In this document: piece by piece, positions 22,071 to 33,211 of the stretch
How positions within the stretch are numbered: the first letter of the stretch is position 1
How the letters are laid out: the number at the start of each line of letters is the position of its first letter
DNA from: Mnemiopsis leidyi
Taxonomy: Eukaryota; Ctenophora; Tentaculata; Lobata; Bolinopsidae
Assembly (NCBI GenBank): GCA_000226015.1
Contig: JH152822.1
Span: forward strand, 519,797-567,803
Length of the DNA stretch: 48,007 nt
Direction of reading: 5' to 3'
The notes under the pieces: generated by a model
What the model was told of the DNA's origin: nothing
Databases searched by the model: none
What the model saw: the letters and a program-made list of their open reading frames with translations, nothing else
Position numbers and translations under genes: made by a program

Positions 22071-24797
22071 TGAACGTGTAAAAAGTACCAAAGACAGTAA
22101 GTCTGAAAGGGTCCGAGTAGGGGTAATGTTTAGCAGGATATAATATGTGTTCTCCGTAATGGGACTCTTAAAAATTTTGAGCACCCATCGGCCAATCGGC
22201 AGGTAGTTTTTACAACCGTACCCAATCAGAGGCCGGCAGTGCAATCACGTGACCCTTAACGACCTGTCAAAAATTCAGTTGGTTGAAGAGGCAGGTGCCT
22301 GATTAGTGTCAGCCTGAAAACCCGGTGCCAACCCAAGAAGTCCAGCTTTTTTCACTCAATCCGATAATCGGACTTTGGACTCCGATTAACTTTAACGAAC
22401 CTTTTCAAGCGGAGCGTTAACCTGATTGATGTTTGATGTATACGTGTGACGTGAGAAAGCGCAGATTCCGTGCGTCTAAAACATAATTCGAGGAAGCCTC
22501 TAGAAGCTGTCAAGCTGTATAAAACACATTTGCTTTAATGGGCCATGGGCAAATTATGGCAAACCAGCAAGAAAACCACGTTTTGCAAAAACTATATACA
22601 TTAAGGACAAGCCCGGACCGGATGGCGAGATGGTATCAAATTGAAACTCGATTGGCAGATCATATCACACGGTTGGGGGACTGTGACAGTTTTAAGTTCG
22701 AGCTCTTGGTTATAAATGGCATGGTAAATCTTATGATATAACTCAGGCGATGGTTTACGGGTTTTGTGCTTAGACCGCAGATATTTGATTTAAATATCGT
22801 CTAGGTCGCATTAACCTCGATAAGTCTAGGTTGATCAACTAGGTAGACCTAACGCAACCGAGACTGAACTAAAGATGTACAAATTATGAAATAAATCATC
22901 AGACTTAGTATTTATAAAAGTCTTATCACACAGGATCCTTCTATCACGTTAGTAAAATGAAACTCTTAGATTTTTAACCCTGAGACCTGCTGTTTTACGA
23001 TAAATAAGAATTAAACTCCGACGACGAAGCGGTCAGAAATTGACCATGTCTTATTGTATTCAGCTCTCGTTTTGGTTTTGGGAGGCGAGCCAACCAAATT
23101 CGCATTTTCTCATATCAGCAAGAGTTGCTACACATCGACACCTTCAACAACTATAATAATGCAAATTTTAAACAATGCCCGGCAAAGCTGTCGGCGTTCT
23201 GTAAAATCTTCGTAGTAAGGTCTTACAGCTCGTCGAAGGCATAGTAGCAGGTCAGTGGTTCGAGGTAAAATTGGGTGTAGGTGCAGGCCGATGCGGGCCC
23301 GCGCTCATTAGGGATGCTCTTGTTTTGATTCTCATAATGATTAGCGAGAGGGAAGGAAAATAAACTGAATTTCATTCGGCACCGATGCCACAAAGCAAAT
23401 TGGTATAACTTCTACAAAGTGCTATGTGGGCAGAAATTTTCAGTTCCTTCGAAAAGAGGAGCACACACGTTCGGCAAAGCTTCTTAGTTAGTTTTCCATT
23501 GGGCAATATTCTGGTTAAAGGTTTATTCTAATTGAGTGAGTTAAAGGCAGTTAACGGTAAAAGCGGTTTATGTAAATTTACAGAATTAACTTTTCGGTCG
23601 CACTTTGTTTTAAACTAAGAACAACTGCTTTGTTGCCCGTTGCTGCGGAGAGGATCCTAGCCCTATTTTGACATGACAGAAATGTCCACTTTTGACTCTT
23701 TATATTAATTAAAATTGCTTAAAAAGTTTTTCAAATTTCGATTATTTAACTACCCTGACCAACTTCGCAGGTAGAAAGTTAATTCTGCGTTCTAAAAGTA
23801 ATTGTGCAGTTCCATGAACTACTTTGCTGCGACCACTGCAGTCAGTAATGTAGTAATAAACCAAATTGTTGAAGCAGAACTTTGAAGGTTGTTTGCAAAA
23901 TCTGGGCTTCAGCATTACAATCGATAGATGGCACCAGTTTGGCGTCCGTCTAGCTGATTGATCTATATCCTGAGAAGTACCTCTCATCATCAACCAATCA
24001 GATCACATTCTAATAGTCAAGATCCAATCAGAGAGCAGTATATTATCACATGACCAAACTCTGCTGATAACCTCCTTTCGGGGGAGATTATGGGCCGACA
24101 AGCATCAAAAGTAGCTCCAAACTCGACTGTAGTATTTAATTATGAGCTGGTAGGTAGGCTGGGACATCTCGCCTCTTATTGGGTGTCACTACGTCCTGCT
24201 TCACGACCATTGGCCGAGGAGGCGCTTAGCGTGGTATTCAATTAGGAATCAAGGACTTTTTGACTAGGGCTTAAGCACGGCTAAGTGGGGCTGTTTATGC
24301 TACTTGGCAGATTTAACCTTGGTGTAGACTCACTCAGTGTACCAAAGTTTTACGGGCGGACGTCCGTCTCCCCTGATTAAAAAGATATTAGAGGCTGAGA
24401 AAATCGCCGTATCCATTTGTTGCGTATGGAAAATTTTTCTAGATTAATTTTACAAGTAGCAAGTAAACATCAATAAGAGACCAATATCAACGACAGGGTT
24501 TTCCAGTAGGGCTCGAAAATTAGACAACAGATTAAACTTTGATAGCAATTTATGCTGGTAGTGGTGTGCATGATCCACGGTAACTTGTGATCAAAAATTA
24601 TAGGCCATTGATTGATATCAGCAGATTATTTGTTCAAATCCAAGCTCATTCAGTCAAAGAGTACACCTACCTATGGTGAAATGACGTAAACCGATAGTTT
24701 AGATTTCCTGCAACATCCAGCCAGCCAAGACGGGGAGGTTAAGTAACACATGTAAGATGAGGTTGGACAAACAAGCCGAACTAGTCACGTGACAGAC

Positions 24798-24899
24798 CTC
24801 CAGATCGAGAGGGGGAGGAGGAGGACCGGTACACGGGCTGGAGCAGGACGGATATGGAGGAGCCCCCGGGTCCAGCAGCTTCCCAATCCAGGAACTCAT
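24798..24899 (-). CDS. meis: Meis-class exon 1 (candidate start exon)
   Basis: ATG at 24899 has A at -3 (GACAAATGAG) and an in-frame TGA two codons upstream, so it is a plausible start. The 34 codons read MSSWIGKLLDPGAPPYPSCS then SPCTGPPPPPLDLE and end in phase 0 at a moderate donor (GAG|GTCTGT). The next exon also begins in phase 0. The proline-rich leader is not like the usual Meis start (MAQRYDDL...). It may be the true N-terminus of a MEIS-domain-less form or an alternative first exon. Confidence 0.4.
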
Positions 24900-24949
24900 T
24901 TGTCAGGGTAGTCCCGCACTACACTTCTTTCACGAGTCTCCTCCGGCGG

Positions 24950-25100
24950 TGGAGACCAGCCAATCAGAGCAGAGAACAGGGAAAACCGACCAATCGGAAA
25001 TAAGGATGATGTTGGGGTAGACGGGGTGGGGGGTTGGAGGAGCGGACTTGAAAGAAGCACATTTTAAATGTGATCCGCTCAGTTCACACCCTATATAGTA
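24950..25100. promoter_or_regulatory. candidate divergent promoter between the Meis exon 1 and the plus-strand gene
   Basis: CCAAT boxes at 24958 and 24989 and the self-complementary TATA-like CTATATAG at 25091-25098 lie between the minus-strand ATG at 24899 and the plus-strand ATG at 25655. For the plus gene the order CCAAT, CCAAT, TATA fits a start near 25125. Confidence 0.3.
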
Positions 25101-25654
25101 GACGTAGGGGGAAATATCAGTCCAAATATACACTTAAATTGCTAAACTTGTTTAAGTAGATTTCATACAAAGGCACCTCGGTTAAGAATCATATCTTAAA
25201 AGTTTGCTTATAAATAAGGAACATCAGGCAAATCCGACACTTTCAATCAAGGTTTCTATTGAAAGTATCTTTTCCTAGAGATTATCTTTCCGACATTCCT
25301 CACTAATCAGGGTCAAAATCGGAAATATATAACACCCTAAAGATATTCCCACTAACTAATGAGCCTGATTATATTAAAGGTTTTGCCAAGCCAGTTAACC
25401 AGAACGTAGTTTAACATCACTATAATTTACCACCTTACTTAGCCACACTGTCAACCATGGGCAGATCATATACCGGCCCTGTTGGGGTCAACAGGGCGAT
25501 AAAACAGAGAGGGTAAAATTACAGGCAGTTAACTTACAGAAACCAGGAAGTTGGCTTCGTCCTAGAGGAGGTAATTAGACCTTTTGTCTCAAGGTGCAGA
25601 AAAGTAGTTTTTATTAGTCTTTACTTGTTCTTTGAGCAGATAGCTAGAATAAAA

Positions 25655-25686
25655 ATGGGACTGTCGCGAAGGAACCTATTTCAGAG
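25655..25686 (+). CDS. exon 1 of an unrecognised plus-strand gene
   Basis: ATG in a very good context (AAAAATGG) opens ten codons MGLSRRNLFQ plus two bases, ending at donor CAGAG|GTAAAA. The two bases join the first base of the exon at 26294 to give Arg. The MGLS start could be N-myristoylated after Met removal (inference from the motif). The three exons together encode 125 residues with no domain I recognise. Confidence 0.5.
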
Positions 25687-26293
25687 GTAAAAGATGCTAG
25701 TGAATTGTAAAGTGCTTTTTGATTGTTGGCCCGGGCCCCCAGTGCGTGAGGTTACAGTTTTGACCAATGAACAATTTTCCTATAATTTAGTGTGACGTGA
25801 ATTGATAGAAATGAAATTGAATAGGTTATTGAAGTTGTCAAACGGGTAATGACAAAGCATATTGGATATGAAATTAAAATTGTTCGGTATTCATTATTGT
25901 TGATATCGGGCGGTGAGAATTTGAAAACGAGAGCAGCGGAGCGTGGTGGGCGTGGAACTAGTATTAGAATGGATTAACAAGTATTTAGTGTATTCTCTAA
26001 CGCTTAAGCCCGTTGATAGGTTTAATAAAACTCCAATTTATAATAATGACTGCCTCTGGGACGGATTGGTTCTGATTGCCGACGTAATGTAATCTTCAAA
26101 AATTCTACAGAATCGCTGATGGGATACTATCCCTCATACCAACAGCGAACTTTAAACACCATTTTTATATATCGACTCAAAGCGACAGAGAATTTCCATC
26201 AGTCAGAACCTAAAATTGTTGTCAACAAGCAATTACTCGCAGCATCTTCGAACAGTATGTTTAACAAAGACTAAGCTCGTGCTTTTCTTACAG

Positions 26294-26386
26294 ACACATG
26301 TTACCAGCATCACTACCGGCATCTCTACCAGCATCACTACCGGCATTCCTACCTCACCTTCCTTTCATCAATCACAATTCCTCTAG
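26294..26386 (+). CDS. exon 2 of the unrecognised plus-strand gene, ASLP repeats
   Basis: The acceptor is strong (GTGCTTTTCTTACAG). One base, 30 codons and two bases follow, with donor TCTAG|GTGATG. The protein reads HMLPASLPASLPASLPAF then LPHLPF. At DNA level this is a 12-bp unit (CATCACTACCGG / CATCTCTACCAG) repeated about four times, so the exon has grown by tandem duplication. Its trailing AG joins the first C of exon 3 to make Ser. Confidence 0.5.
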   Translation, partial: THVTSITTGISTSITTGIPTSPSFHQSQFL

Positions 26387-27134
26387 GTGATGTTTGAAAA
26401 GTATGCAATACTGACAAGTGCTTTCACTAACTCCCCAAGTCGAAAGTGAGGTGAGCTGGAGTAGTGGAACGTTTTCAGGCTGCCCAGAAAGCGTGTCCTC
26501 TCTATCTCTCTCCACCTTCTGTAGACATACGATGAAAGGTAGGTTGGTGGGGTGGAGAAATGTTTGTTTGAATAGCAGAGCTGGCTGTAGCCTGACAAGA
26601 ACAACAACAACAAACAAGAGGCTGCTCTATCTCCTTGGTGACAGAATGCTGACAGACGGTCACTACATACCACTACAGCGAGCTGGCTTGCAGTGCAGCT
26701 CCTTCAGTCAACAGCTCACCCAGTGGCGATGAAGGTTTTCTATTTTACGTACAGAATATGCTGAATTGAGGGTTGATTCAGTCTTGTTTTGTTTGTCAGT
26801 AGTTTGCTGTAATGGTCTATCTTGTTATCCGGTTAGGGATGTCCTTGAGTAGTACTCTCTGAGACAGGAAATAAAAGTTTTGCTGTTGCCTTGATGCTTG
26901 AGATCTTCGTCTTTAATCAGCCCTAAGAGCGCGGATAAACCGGATAAATAATCGATAATATTTGTAAAGCAACCTTCAAGCACTTTTTAATAAACAGTCA
27001 ATCTAACCCTAAGCATCAAGGTCGTTTTACCAAGCAGCTGTTTCCCTGCTAATCTTGCTTACATCTTAAGACCAAGCGAAGTGTCTCTTGAAATAAAAAT
27101 AATTTGAATACCTACTGACATCTCGTTTTATTAG

Positions 27135-27387
27135 CAATACCCATGATCTGTCAAGCCATAATGATCTCTTAATCTATACTGCCAACAACGCCTACATTGA
27201 CAACAACATGCCACGCCTCCCCCCATCCTTCACCTGCCAAACTGCTCCTCCAGCAGTCCAACTCCAACCACAAGATGTACAGATCCAACCACCCTCCCAC
27301 ACACTCCCTCCGCCACAACATGTCTTAGCTGACAAATCAGAGTCGTTATATCCGACCCCCTTGTCAAGAATCCTTCAGATCTCCTGA
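27135..27387 (+). CDS. exon 3 (last coding exon) of the unrecognised plus-strand gene
   Basis: A textbook branch point and acceptor (CTACTGACATCTCGTTTTATTAG) are followed by one base and 83 codons to TGA. The protein moves from NTHDLSSHNDLLIYTANN to a Pro/Gln-rich part (PPAVQLQPQDVQIQPPSHTL) and ends PTPLSRILQIS. AATAAA at 27551 can serve polyadenylation. Three exons in agreeing phases, a good start and a polyA signal make the gene credible, though it is short, proline-rich and without known relatives to me. Confidence 0.5.
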
Positions 27388-27409
27388 CAAAGTATATCCG
27401 CCATCATGA

Positions 27410-28078
27410 CAGAGAGGGACATCATCTCTCGGAGTCTCCGAGCATGATGGTCATTTCTTCCTTTACTGCCCTCATTGTTGTTTCTCGGCTTGGTTGAAGA
27501 TTTTGGACATGCCGGTGTTTTTTGGGGATGAATCCCGAGATCCACAGGACAATAAAGGTTTTGATGTCATTGATGACCTTCAGAATCGTATAGATTGTGC
27601 ATGGTCATTTTTATCAAAACATTTTAGAACGGTTGCAGCTGTATCGAACAGACAGCGCTCATTTTTTTACAGAAGATAGAATCATAACAGTAAAAGAAAA
27701 CTGTTTATTGAAACTGTCAAAAAACTGTTTGAAATCCGCTTTACATTCATGAAGACTGCTATCATTCAACTGCTGCTACTTAAGAAGCATCTCCACGAAG
27801 AAACACCGTCACTATTGGTGGAACTTGTGTTAGTCACGAAGTCAACTACGCAGCACCTCTACGGTGAAGTAGCACAACAAACTTCAGGGCTGCTTCGCCG
27901 GTTGTATGGGTTCCAGTACCACCGCGTTAGTTCAACTTCCATGAAGCTTTGGTGGATATATCAAGATTTGCCTCAGATATATGACTCTGATCTTGTTTGG
28001 AGGAGTCGGGGTAATCTTGTGACCTTCCTTATAAGTGAAACAATTCGAGAGACAGGTTGTAATCATTCATGGATATGA
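27410..28078 (+). pseudogene. coding-like frame interrupted by one stop, function unknown
   Basis: One plus-strand frame runs 223 codons from 27410 to the TGA at 28076-28078, with a single internal TAG roughly 40 percent along. Composition looks coding: SEHDGHFFLYCPHCCFSAWL early, VFFGDESRDPQDNKGFDVID next, and a helix-like part (KKHLHEETPSLLVELVLV) later. It follows directly after the small plus-strand gene but is in another frame. It may be a decayed host gene, or two exons with an unseen intron between them (an acceptor TTTTTTTACAG lies at the break). No family is recognised. Confidence 0.3.
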
Positions 28079-28207
28079 TGCTATAATGTTGCGCTAGCGG
28101 GTTTTTCAGCGGATAAGATTGTTGTTCAACTTAAGAGATTTAGAACTCTTAATGTACAAATAAGGTGACAGAGAAGCAGATATTTAATCAGAGTTCGACC
28201 AGCGTAT

Positions 28208-28560
28208 TACATCAACCATGAAACATCTGTATAAAAACTAACTAAAACTCTCCTGTTGATCGACAACCTTAAAAACTTACTAAAACTCTCCTGTTTATCG
28301 ACAACCTTATTACATCAACCATGAAACATCTGGATGAAAACTTACTAAAACTTTCCTGTTGATCAACAACCTTTTTACATCAACCATGAAACATCTGGAT
28401 GAAAACTTAATGCAATCTTGTGTTGATCAACAATCTAAATACATCAACCATGAAACTTCTGAATGAAAACTTAATGGAACTCTCGTTTCGATCAACAATC
28501 TAAATACATGAACCATGAAACTTCTGGATGAAAACTTAATGGGACTCTCGTGTTGATCAA
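28208..28560. repeat. 65-bp satellite, about five units
   Basis: Units begin TACATCAACCATGAAAC at 28208, 28311, 28376, 28440 and 28505, giving spacings of 103, 65, 64 and 65 bp. The 103 is one unit plus an internal 38-bp duplication. Each unit holds GGATGAAAACTTA and GTTGATCAACAA. The later three units are more alike than the first, as in a local array spreading by unequal exchange. Confidence 0.85.
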
Positions 28561-29226
28561 CTGCCAAACTTCTCGCTAAAAGCAAGAAAAGGCTAAGTTG
28601 TCGAGAAACCCTTGTGATTATCTGTTTTTGCAGGTAAGCCAAGAGATTTATAAAAACTGACCTAAAAGTTTTGTCGTCATATGCTTAGCTAGTTTGCTAG
28701 ATTAGCAGGTTGACATGTGGTTTGAGATCACTCGAGCTTTACCACCTAATGTTTACTACCTAATGCTTCATTAAAGGGAAAAGATCACTCCAGCTTAACT
28801 ATAGCTCAAGGGACATTCTAACAAATAAAACATGGCCTGTGGCATAAACTATTTAGAGGAATGGTGAACTTAGAATAAAACTACATGCTACCAGCTAACA
28901 TGAAATTTGTGGTCCATTTTCGTCATTTCGTGTCATTCAAGGAGCAAGATGCCTTCTGATGTGCAACAAACTTTCACACACGTAGTTTTGAAAACGTTTA
29001 ATGGCTTAGATAACCAATTATTATGTCCCAGTACATACGATAAGCTACACACGCACATATGCCATAATATTGACCTACGTTTCAAATCCTTTTAAGGCCA
29101 CGCAGAGGGCACAGGAACACGCTGTTCGTTTCTAAGCTCCCTAATCACTTTCACTGCTAACTCATAATTCATTGATCATTTTCGAGAATTATCCTTAAAC
29201 TCGAACTGTCAATTTTGTACTTTTAG

Positions 29227-29396
29227 GAACCCTTATCTCGACATACTGCAATCTCCTGCCGCTCCTCCAAAAGTGTATGTCCTGCAGAGGACTGTTTTGC
29301 ATACACTTAATTCCAATAAAAAATAAAGGCGAACATTGTGTCATAGCAACTAATCTGATGAACATCTGCATCAATTCCATGTCCGAGATGGGTGAT
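29227..29396 (+). CDS. candidate internal exon, unrecognised
   Basis: A good acceptor (AATTTTGTACTTTTAG) and a GTAAGT donor (GAT|GTAAGT) enclose two bases and 56 open codons: TLISTYCNLLPLLQKCMSCR, then GLFCIHLIPIKNKGEH and so on to SMSEMGD. The peptide is Cys- and Leu-rich. It needs an upstream exon ending after one codon base, and the interrupted frame at 27410-28078 has possible donors of that phase. No downstream partner was found. It might be chance, as both strands are open here. Confidence 0.3.
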
Positions 29397-30479
29397 GTAA
29401 GTCGCAGTAACATCACAATCTCCTACCTAACCTTGATAAATGGATACCCACTACTTAGAAATGCAAAAATTCGTTGAGTGTTGGTTTAACAACTCACATC
29501 TACAGTTGCTCAACTGCTTAAGTGCTTTAATTCGTCAAAATTTTAAAATATTGAATATTAGACTTTTCTTCGCTTTACTTATTGAATAAATAGTCGCCTT
29601 AATATCGCCCGGTATCGAAGTGAATTTGACTTATACAAAGCTGATATTTTGTTCAAAAAGATCTTAAAGTGATGGATTTATAAATGAAAAATACCCTATA
29701 ACTCTCTCAATTTAGTTCTACTTCTGCACGATAATGATATAAAATTTTAATTTGTAAATTTCATGTGACAGAGAGGAATCTATAGAAAGCCGTCTCATAA
29801 CGAGGATTCATGATACAAAAAGTAACTAACGGGCTTCACACAATAATAATCACGTGATAAAAAAGTTTAACAGTTCGCATTGCCAGCCCACAAAAACTAA
29901 CTCGCGGAATCATCGCGCGGCGAACAAACCTGCAAAGTCAAACCTTTTCCATCGACGTGATCACTACGAAGTCGTACAGTTCTCAAGCACCGGGCGACAA
30001 ACACCAAATGAAATGTATACTTTATATCGGTGTTAAGGGTTATGTGCCTATGTTTGTCCACTATTTTAGAGCTACCCATCGAGCGAGCTGCTAAGAATTT
30101 CTCGTACAATTTTCTAGCCTACACACACGGCCGGACGGGTGTCCGTTCTAGGGCTTCCTCCTCGCCTCCCTCCGAGTTTGTTTTAAAATACAGCTGAGGG
30201 CCGGGAATCCTAACAGTGGACTGGGCCGGAGGGAAGGAAACGATTGGTGGGCGCGAGGTCACATGAGAGGAAAACCAGACAGTCATTGGTGGTACAGGAG
30301 CTGTCATCAAGCTGACAGAACAAGAAAAGGTAACTGACACAAGTTGAACTTGGTGATGATAAGAATGCCGTTGGTCCCGTGGAAGAGGCGCTGCTCTAGG
30401 TGATTGCCTCTGGAAGAGGCGTCTCTGACAACGCACGCGCAGTGAAGGTCCACCCAATGACAGCAACCAGCGCTGACTA

Positions 30480-30665
30480 GCAACCAATCACAAAAATCCT
30501 TTATGTCACGTGTCGTCCTTTCGTCAAGTGATCGAGCACGTGGACTGAGGGGTCACGTGGGTATCCTGCAATATAGCCGAGCAACTAGCTCCGGCCATTG
30601 GCTAAGATATTCACGCTAGTGTGTAAATTATTATAGTGAGCTTCAACCTTGAGGGTCACGTGATC
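30480..30665. promoter_or_regulatory. E-box and CCAAT cluster
   Basis: CACGTG at 30507, 30537, 30554 and 30657, with CCAAT at 30484 and inverted CCAAT at 30242 and 30289. A TATA-like AATATAGC is at 30571. No exon could be attached to it. Likely a promoter or enhancer. Confidence 0.35.
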
Positions 30666-32098
30666 TAGAGTATATTGCAGTGACCAACTTTATGTTACGC
30701 TCATCGGCTGACAAATTGTAGACCGGGCGGATATCATGATTTATAAGTGGTGGGTTCTAGAGGAGGATCAACATTTTGCGAACGTGAAATTGAGATTACG
30801 ACTGGGAGCGGCTCGACAATATCTTAAAAACATCGGCTACATTAAATGTTAAATACAATCGGCATCTTAAACATCAACATAGGAGAATTGGTTGTGAGGC
30901 TTTAAAAGGTAATTTATAGCACGGTGCAGCTCCAAAATACCGTAAACGCTTCATTAAATAAAATGGGATAATAAGTGTCGGGGGGGGGGTTTGAGATCGG
31001 AGGTGAGATGGAATGACATTAATTTTCTTTGGCAATTATTCTTTAATCTAGTCAGGGTGTTATGGTCAAATGATGAAAAATATTACCAATGTCGAATTTT
31101 TTTTTGAGTGAACAAGCGGCCAAACTTTGACTATGACCACTGTCACAACAAAACCTGAACCCGGATATCACCTGTAAAAAGTAAAAATAAGTGAACAAAT
31201 TTTACATCTATGTCTATAAGTAAATCTCCAGATGTCACGATGGCCATGGTTTTTCGACCCAGCTCCCCTCCCCCAGCGTGACTTAAGGCAACTGTTGAAC
31301 ATGAAAACGCTGAAAAAAACACCCAAAACTGTTGTCTACCAATACGATGCAAAAATATAACCAGGATTATGATGTCACCTAAACTTGTTTCTACCTTGGA
31401 AGAAGTCCGTGTTGGACCCTCTTTAATAAATGTGAGCCACGAAATGTGGCTTCAAAAAATAAATATTGTCGCGAAATTCAACACTCGTCTTTTTAAATGC
31501 TATCAGGCAAGAGAGCGAACTTCTTTTGATTGTCAAAAAAAATTCGACTGTTCTCACTTTTTCTTCTTAAAAAACAATTTAAATTGGGTTCGGTGTTATG
31601 TTCAATTTCATGTCAATTCATCAACATTCCTATTTTTGGGGTTATTTCATCTCCCAGCAAATATTTTAAGGTAATAAAATTCAAAAAATTTGTCACTTCC
31701 AAAGTCCATGTCATGTCATGTCGACCCCACATAAGTGTACAAAAGTCTTGTAGAGCTGATGACATATTTTGTAGGAGGTTTTATTGTGCAGTTTACAGTT
31801 GACAGAATTCACGCGTGTCAACTGATTCCCCTATTCGATTCATCTGCACCGAATTATGAACTATTCAGGACTATAAACATTAAACATCAATGTTAGAAAG
31901 CCTATGTTCCCAGAAGCATTGTAAAGCACAAAGTATTTATTAAACAGCAGGTTGGAGATCCCCTCTGTACACATGAAATGCAAGTTGATATCCCGATAAT
32001 ATCTCTTATCTTCACCAATATATCGGACTAAAGTACTTCAGATATAGTTTCCCAGGAAGCTCCACAACTAACGGACAGTGCAGGATTTACCTCAGGAA

Positions 32099-32231
32099 TC
32101 AGGGCCCAGAAGCTTGGTGCCTGGAAACCTGTACCACGATCTGTCCCTTACCCAGGACCCTCTCAACAGTAACCAGGCTGATCTGCTGGTAGGTCTTAGC
32201 GACAGGCTTGTCAGGTGACCAGGTATACCTC
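32099..32231 (-). CDS. possible last exon of a 49-codon gene
   Basis: A strong acceptor (CATTCCGCACATATTTACAG) is followed by one base and the frame RYTWSPDKPVAKTYQQISL, then VTVERVLGKGQIVVQVSRHQ and a stop. An internal donor (CTGG|GTAAGG) could instead lead to another exon. Its phase is met by the upstream exon at 33195-33211 (AG + G = Arg). No family is known to me. The composition is convincing for coding, but the gene would be very small. Confidence 0.3.
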
Positions 32232-33194
32232 CTGTAAATATGTGCGGAATGTGTGACATGTTGGTATGGCAACGTGTCATCAGTTGGACACACTTGTGAC
32301 AAGGGGTTGACATGGCTCACTGTCAGGTGTCATCATAGTAAGGACTACTTACTCCATGGGCTCTCCGAGGAAGTGCCATTACTTCGTTCATATTACTAGC
32401 TAGCGTTCGTTCCAGCTCCCGACAGCTCTCATTTCCGGATTTCCGACCAGTTTCCCCACCGGTATATTTTTACCGGTACCATAGTTACCAGTACATGGTA
32501 ACCAGGACACATCAGATCTTGTAATCACCGTTCCAAGCACCGACACCCACTGCCTTGTTTTCTCGGCTAGAACCACACTTTTATGATGGGTCTGCAACTC
32601 TCTTTTCAAGCTCTAACGATCTAAATGATCCTACCCTTTCAACTCATCCATATCAAATTTGGATATGCCAAGATGGAGAAGCTGATTCCTGTCGCCAATT
32701 TTCCGATAATCAGCCGATAGTTTGAGAACTAGTATGTTCACATTCAAGTTAATCAAAGGAATACTGATAATCAAAGCACAACTTTTTTGTAATTCCGGTT
32801 AATTTCCTTACTACTAACTACCAGTACTACCATAGGGGGATACTATTCTACTTTCTTGTAAGTTTGTATTTAAACAAGACAAGCTTTTAAAGTATTACTA
32901 CACCAAGAGGTCTCTCAATATAAGTGGAAAGACTGATAAGTCATTGTACATCATTGTTTGACTCCACAACCCAGAGCTTCCTATCAACCGGGCACAGCCA
33001 AATCCGCCATCATCTGTGCTACACGTGTAAGCCAGGCCATCACAGTCGCACAGTTCGGTGAATAATAAACTTTGTATCGAATAATGCAGTCACGTGATGC
33101 AATATACGAATTTAATGGCTGGCCGAGTAGACATCCTGCCCCAAAAAAGCTCTCTTACTACAACCAAATTGTTAGAGTGCTGTCAAAGAAGTAC

Positions 33195-33211
33195 CTGGTC
33201 CCTTTCACCAT
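33195..33211 (-). CDS. possible start exon of the 49-codon gene
   Basis: ATG at 33211 reads MVKGT plus AG, then donor CCAG|GTACTT. It joins the exon at 32231 in frame. E-boxes at 33264 and 33337 lie upstream on this strand. The exon is short, so chance agreement of phase is quite possible. Confidence 0.2.

Larger units (their letters stand above)
9162..24899 (-). other. meis: Meis/homothorax-class TALE homeobox gene, nine-exon model
   Basis: Exons: 24798-24899, 20137-20232, 16724-16954, 14271-14358, 13909-14048, 13410-13486, 13019-13265, 10324-10449 and 9368-9542. All adjoining phases agree. The model encodes about 427 residues to the end of exon 9, plus a short tail. The homeodomain lies near residues 197-259. 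Known role of the family: nuclear DNA-binding cofactor of Hox and PBC proteins. The MEIS domain that binds PBC proteins was not recognised in the window. The first two exons are less certain than the rest, and real N-terminal exons may lie beyond 48 kb. A polyadenylation signal AATAAA sits at 9162-9167 on the minus strand. Confidence 0.8.

Noticed and set aside
22538-22741. 67-codon plus-strand ATG frame (MGHGQIMANQQ...)
   Set aside because: Its composition is plausible, but no in-phase partner exon was found and the start context is poor.
25527-25575. tiny exons with good borders on both strands (24 nt on minus, about 31 nt on plus)
   Set aside because: Both strands show acceptor- and donor-like words over the same bases and neither connects to a neighbour in phase with confidence.
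30119-30487. 122-codon minus-strand frame
   Set aside because: GC-rich promoter-like DNA with CCAAT boxes; composition is Arg/Ser/Pro-skewed and shows no domain or splice signals.
31369-31674. 101-codon plus-strand ATG frame
   Set aside because: It ends at a weak donor-like site, is AT-rich with long A and T runs, and has no partner exon.
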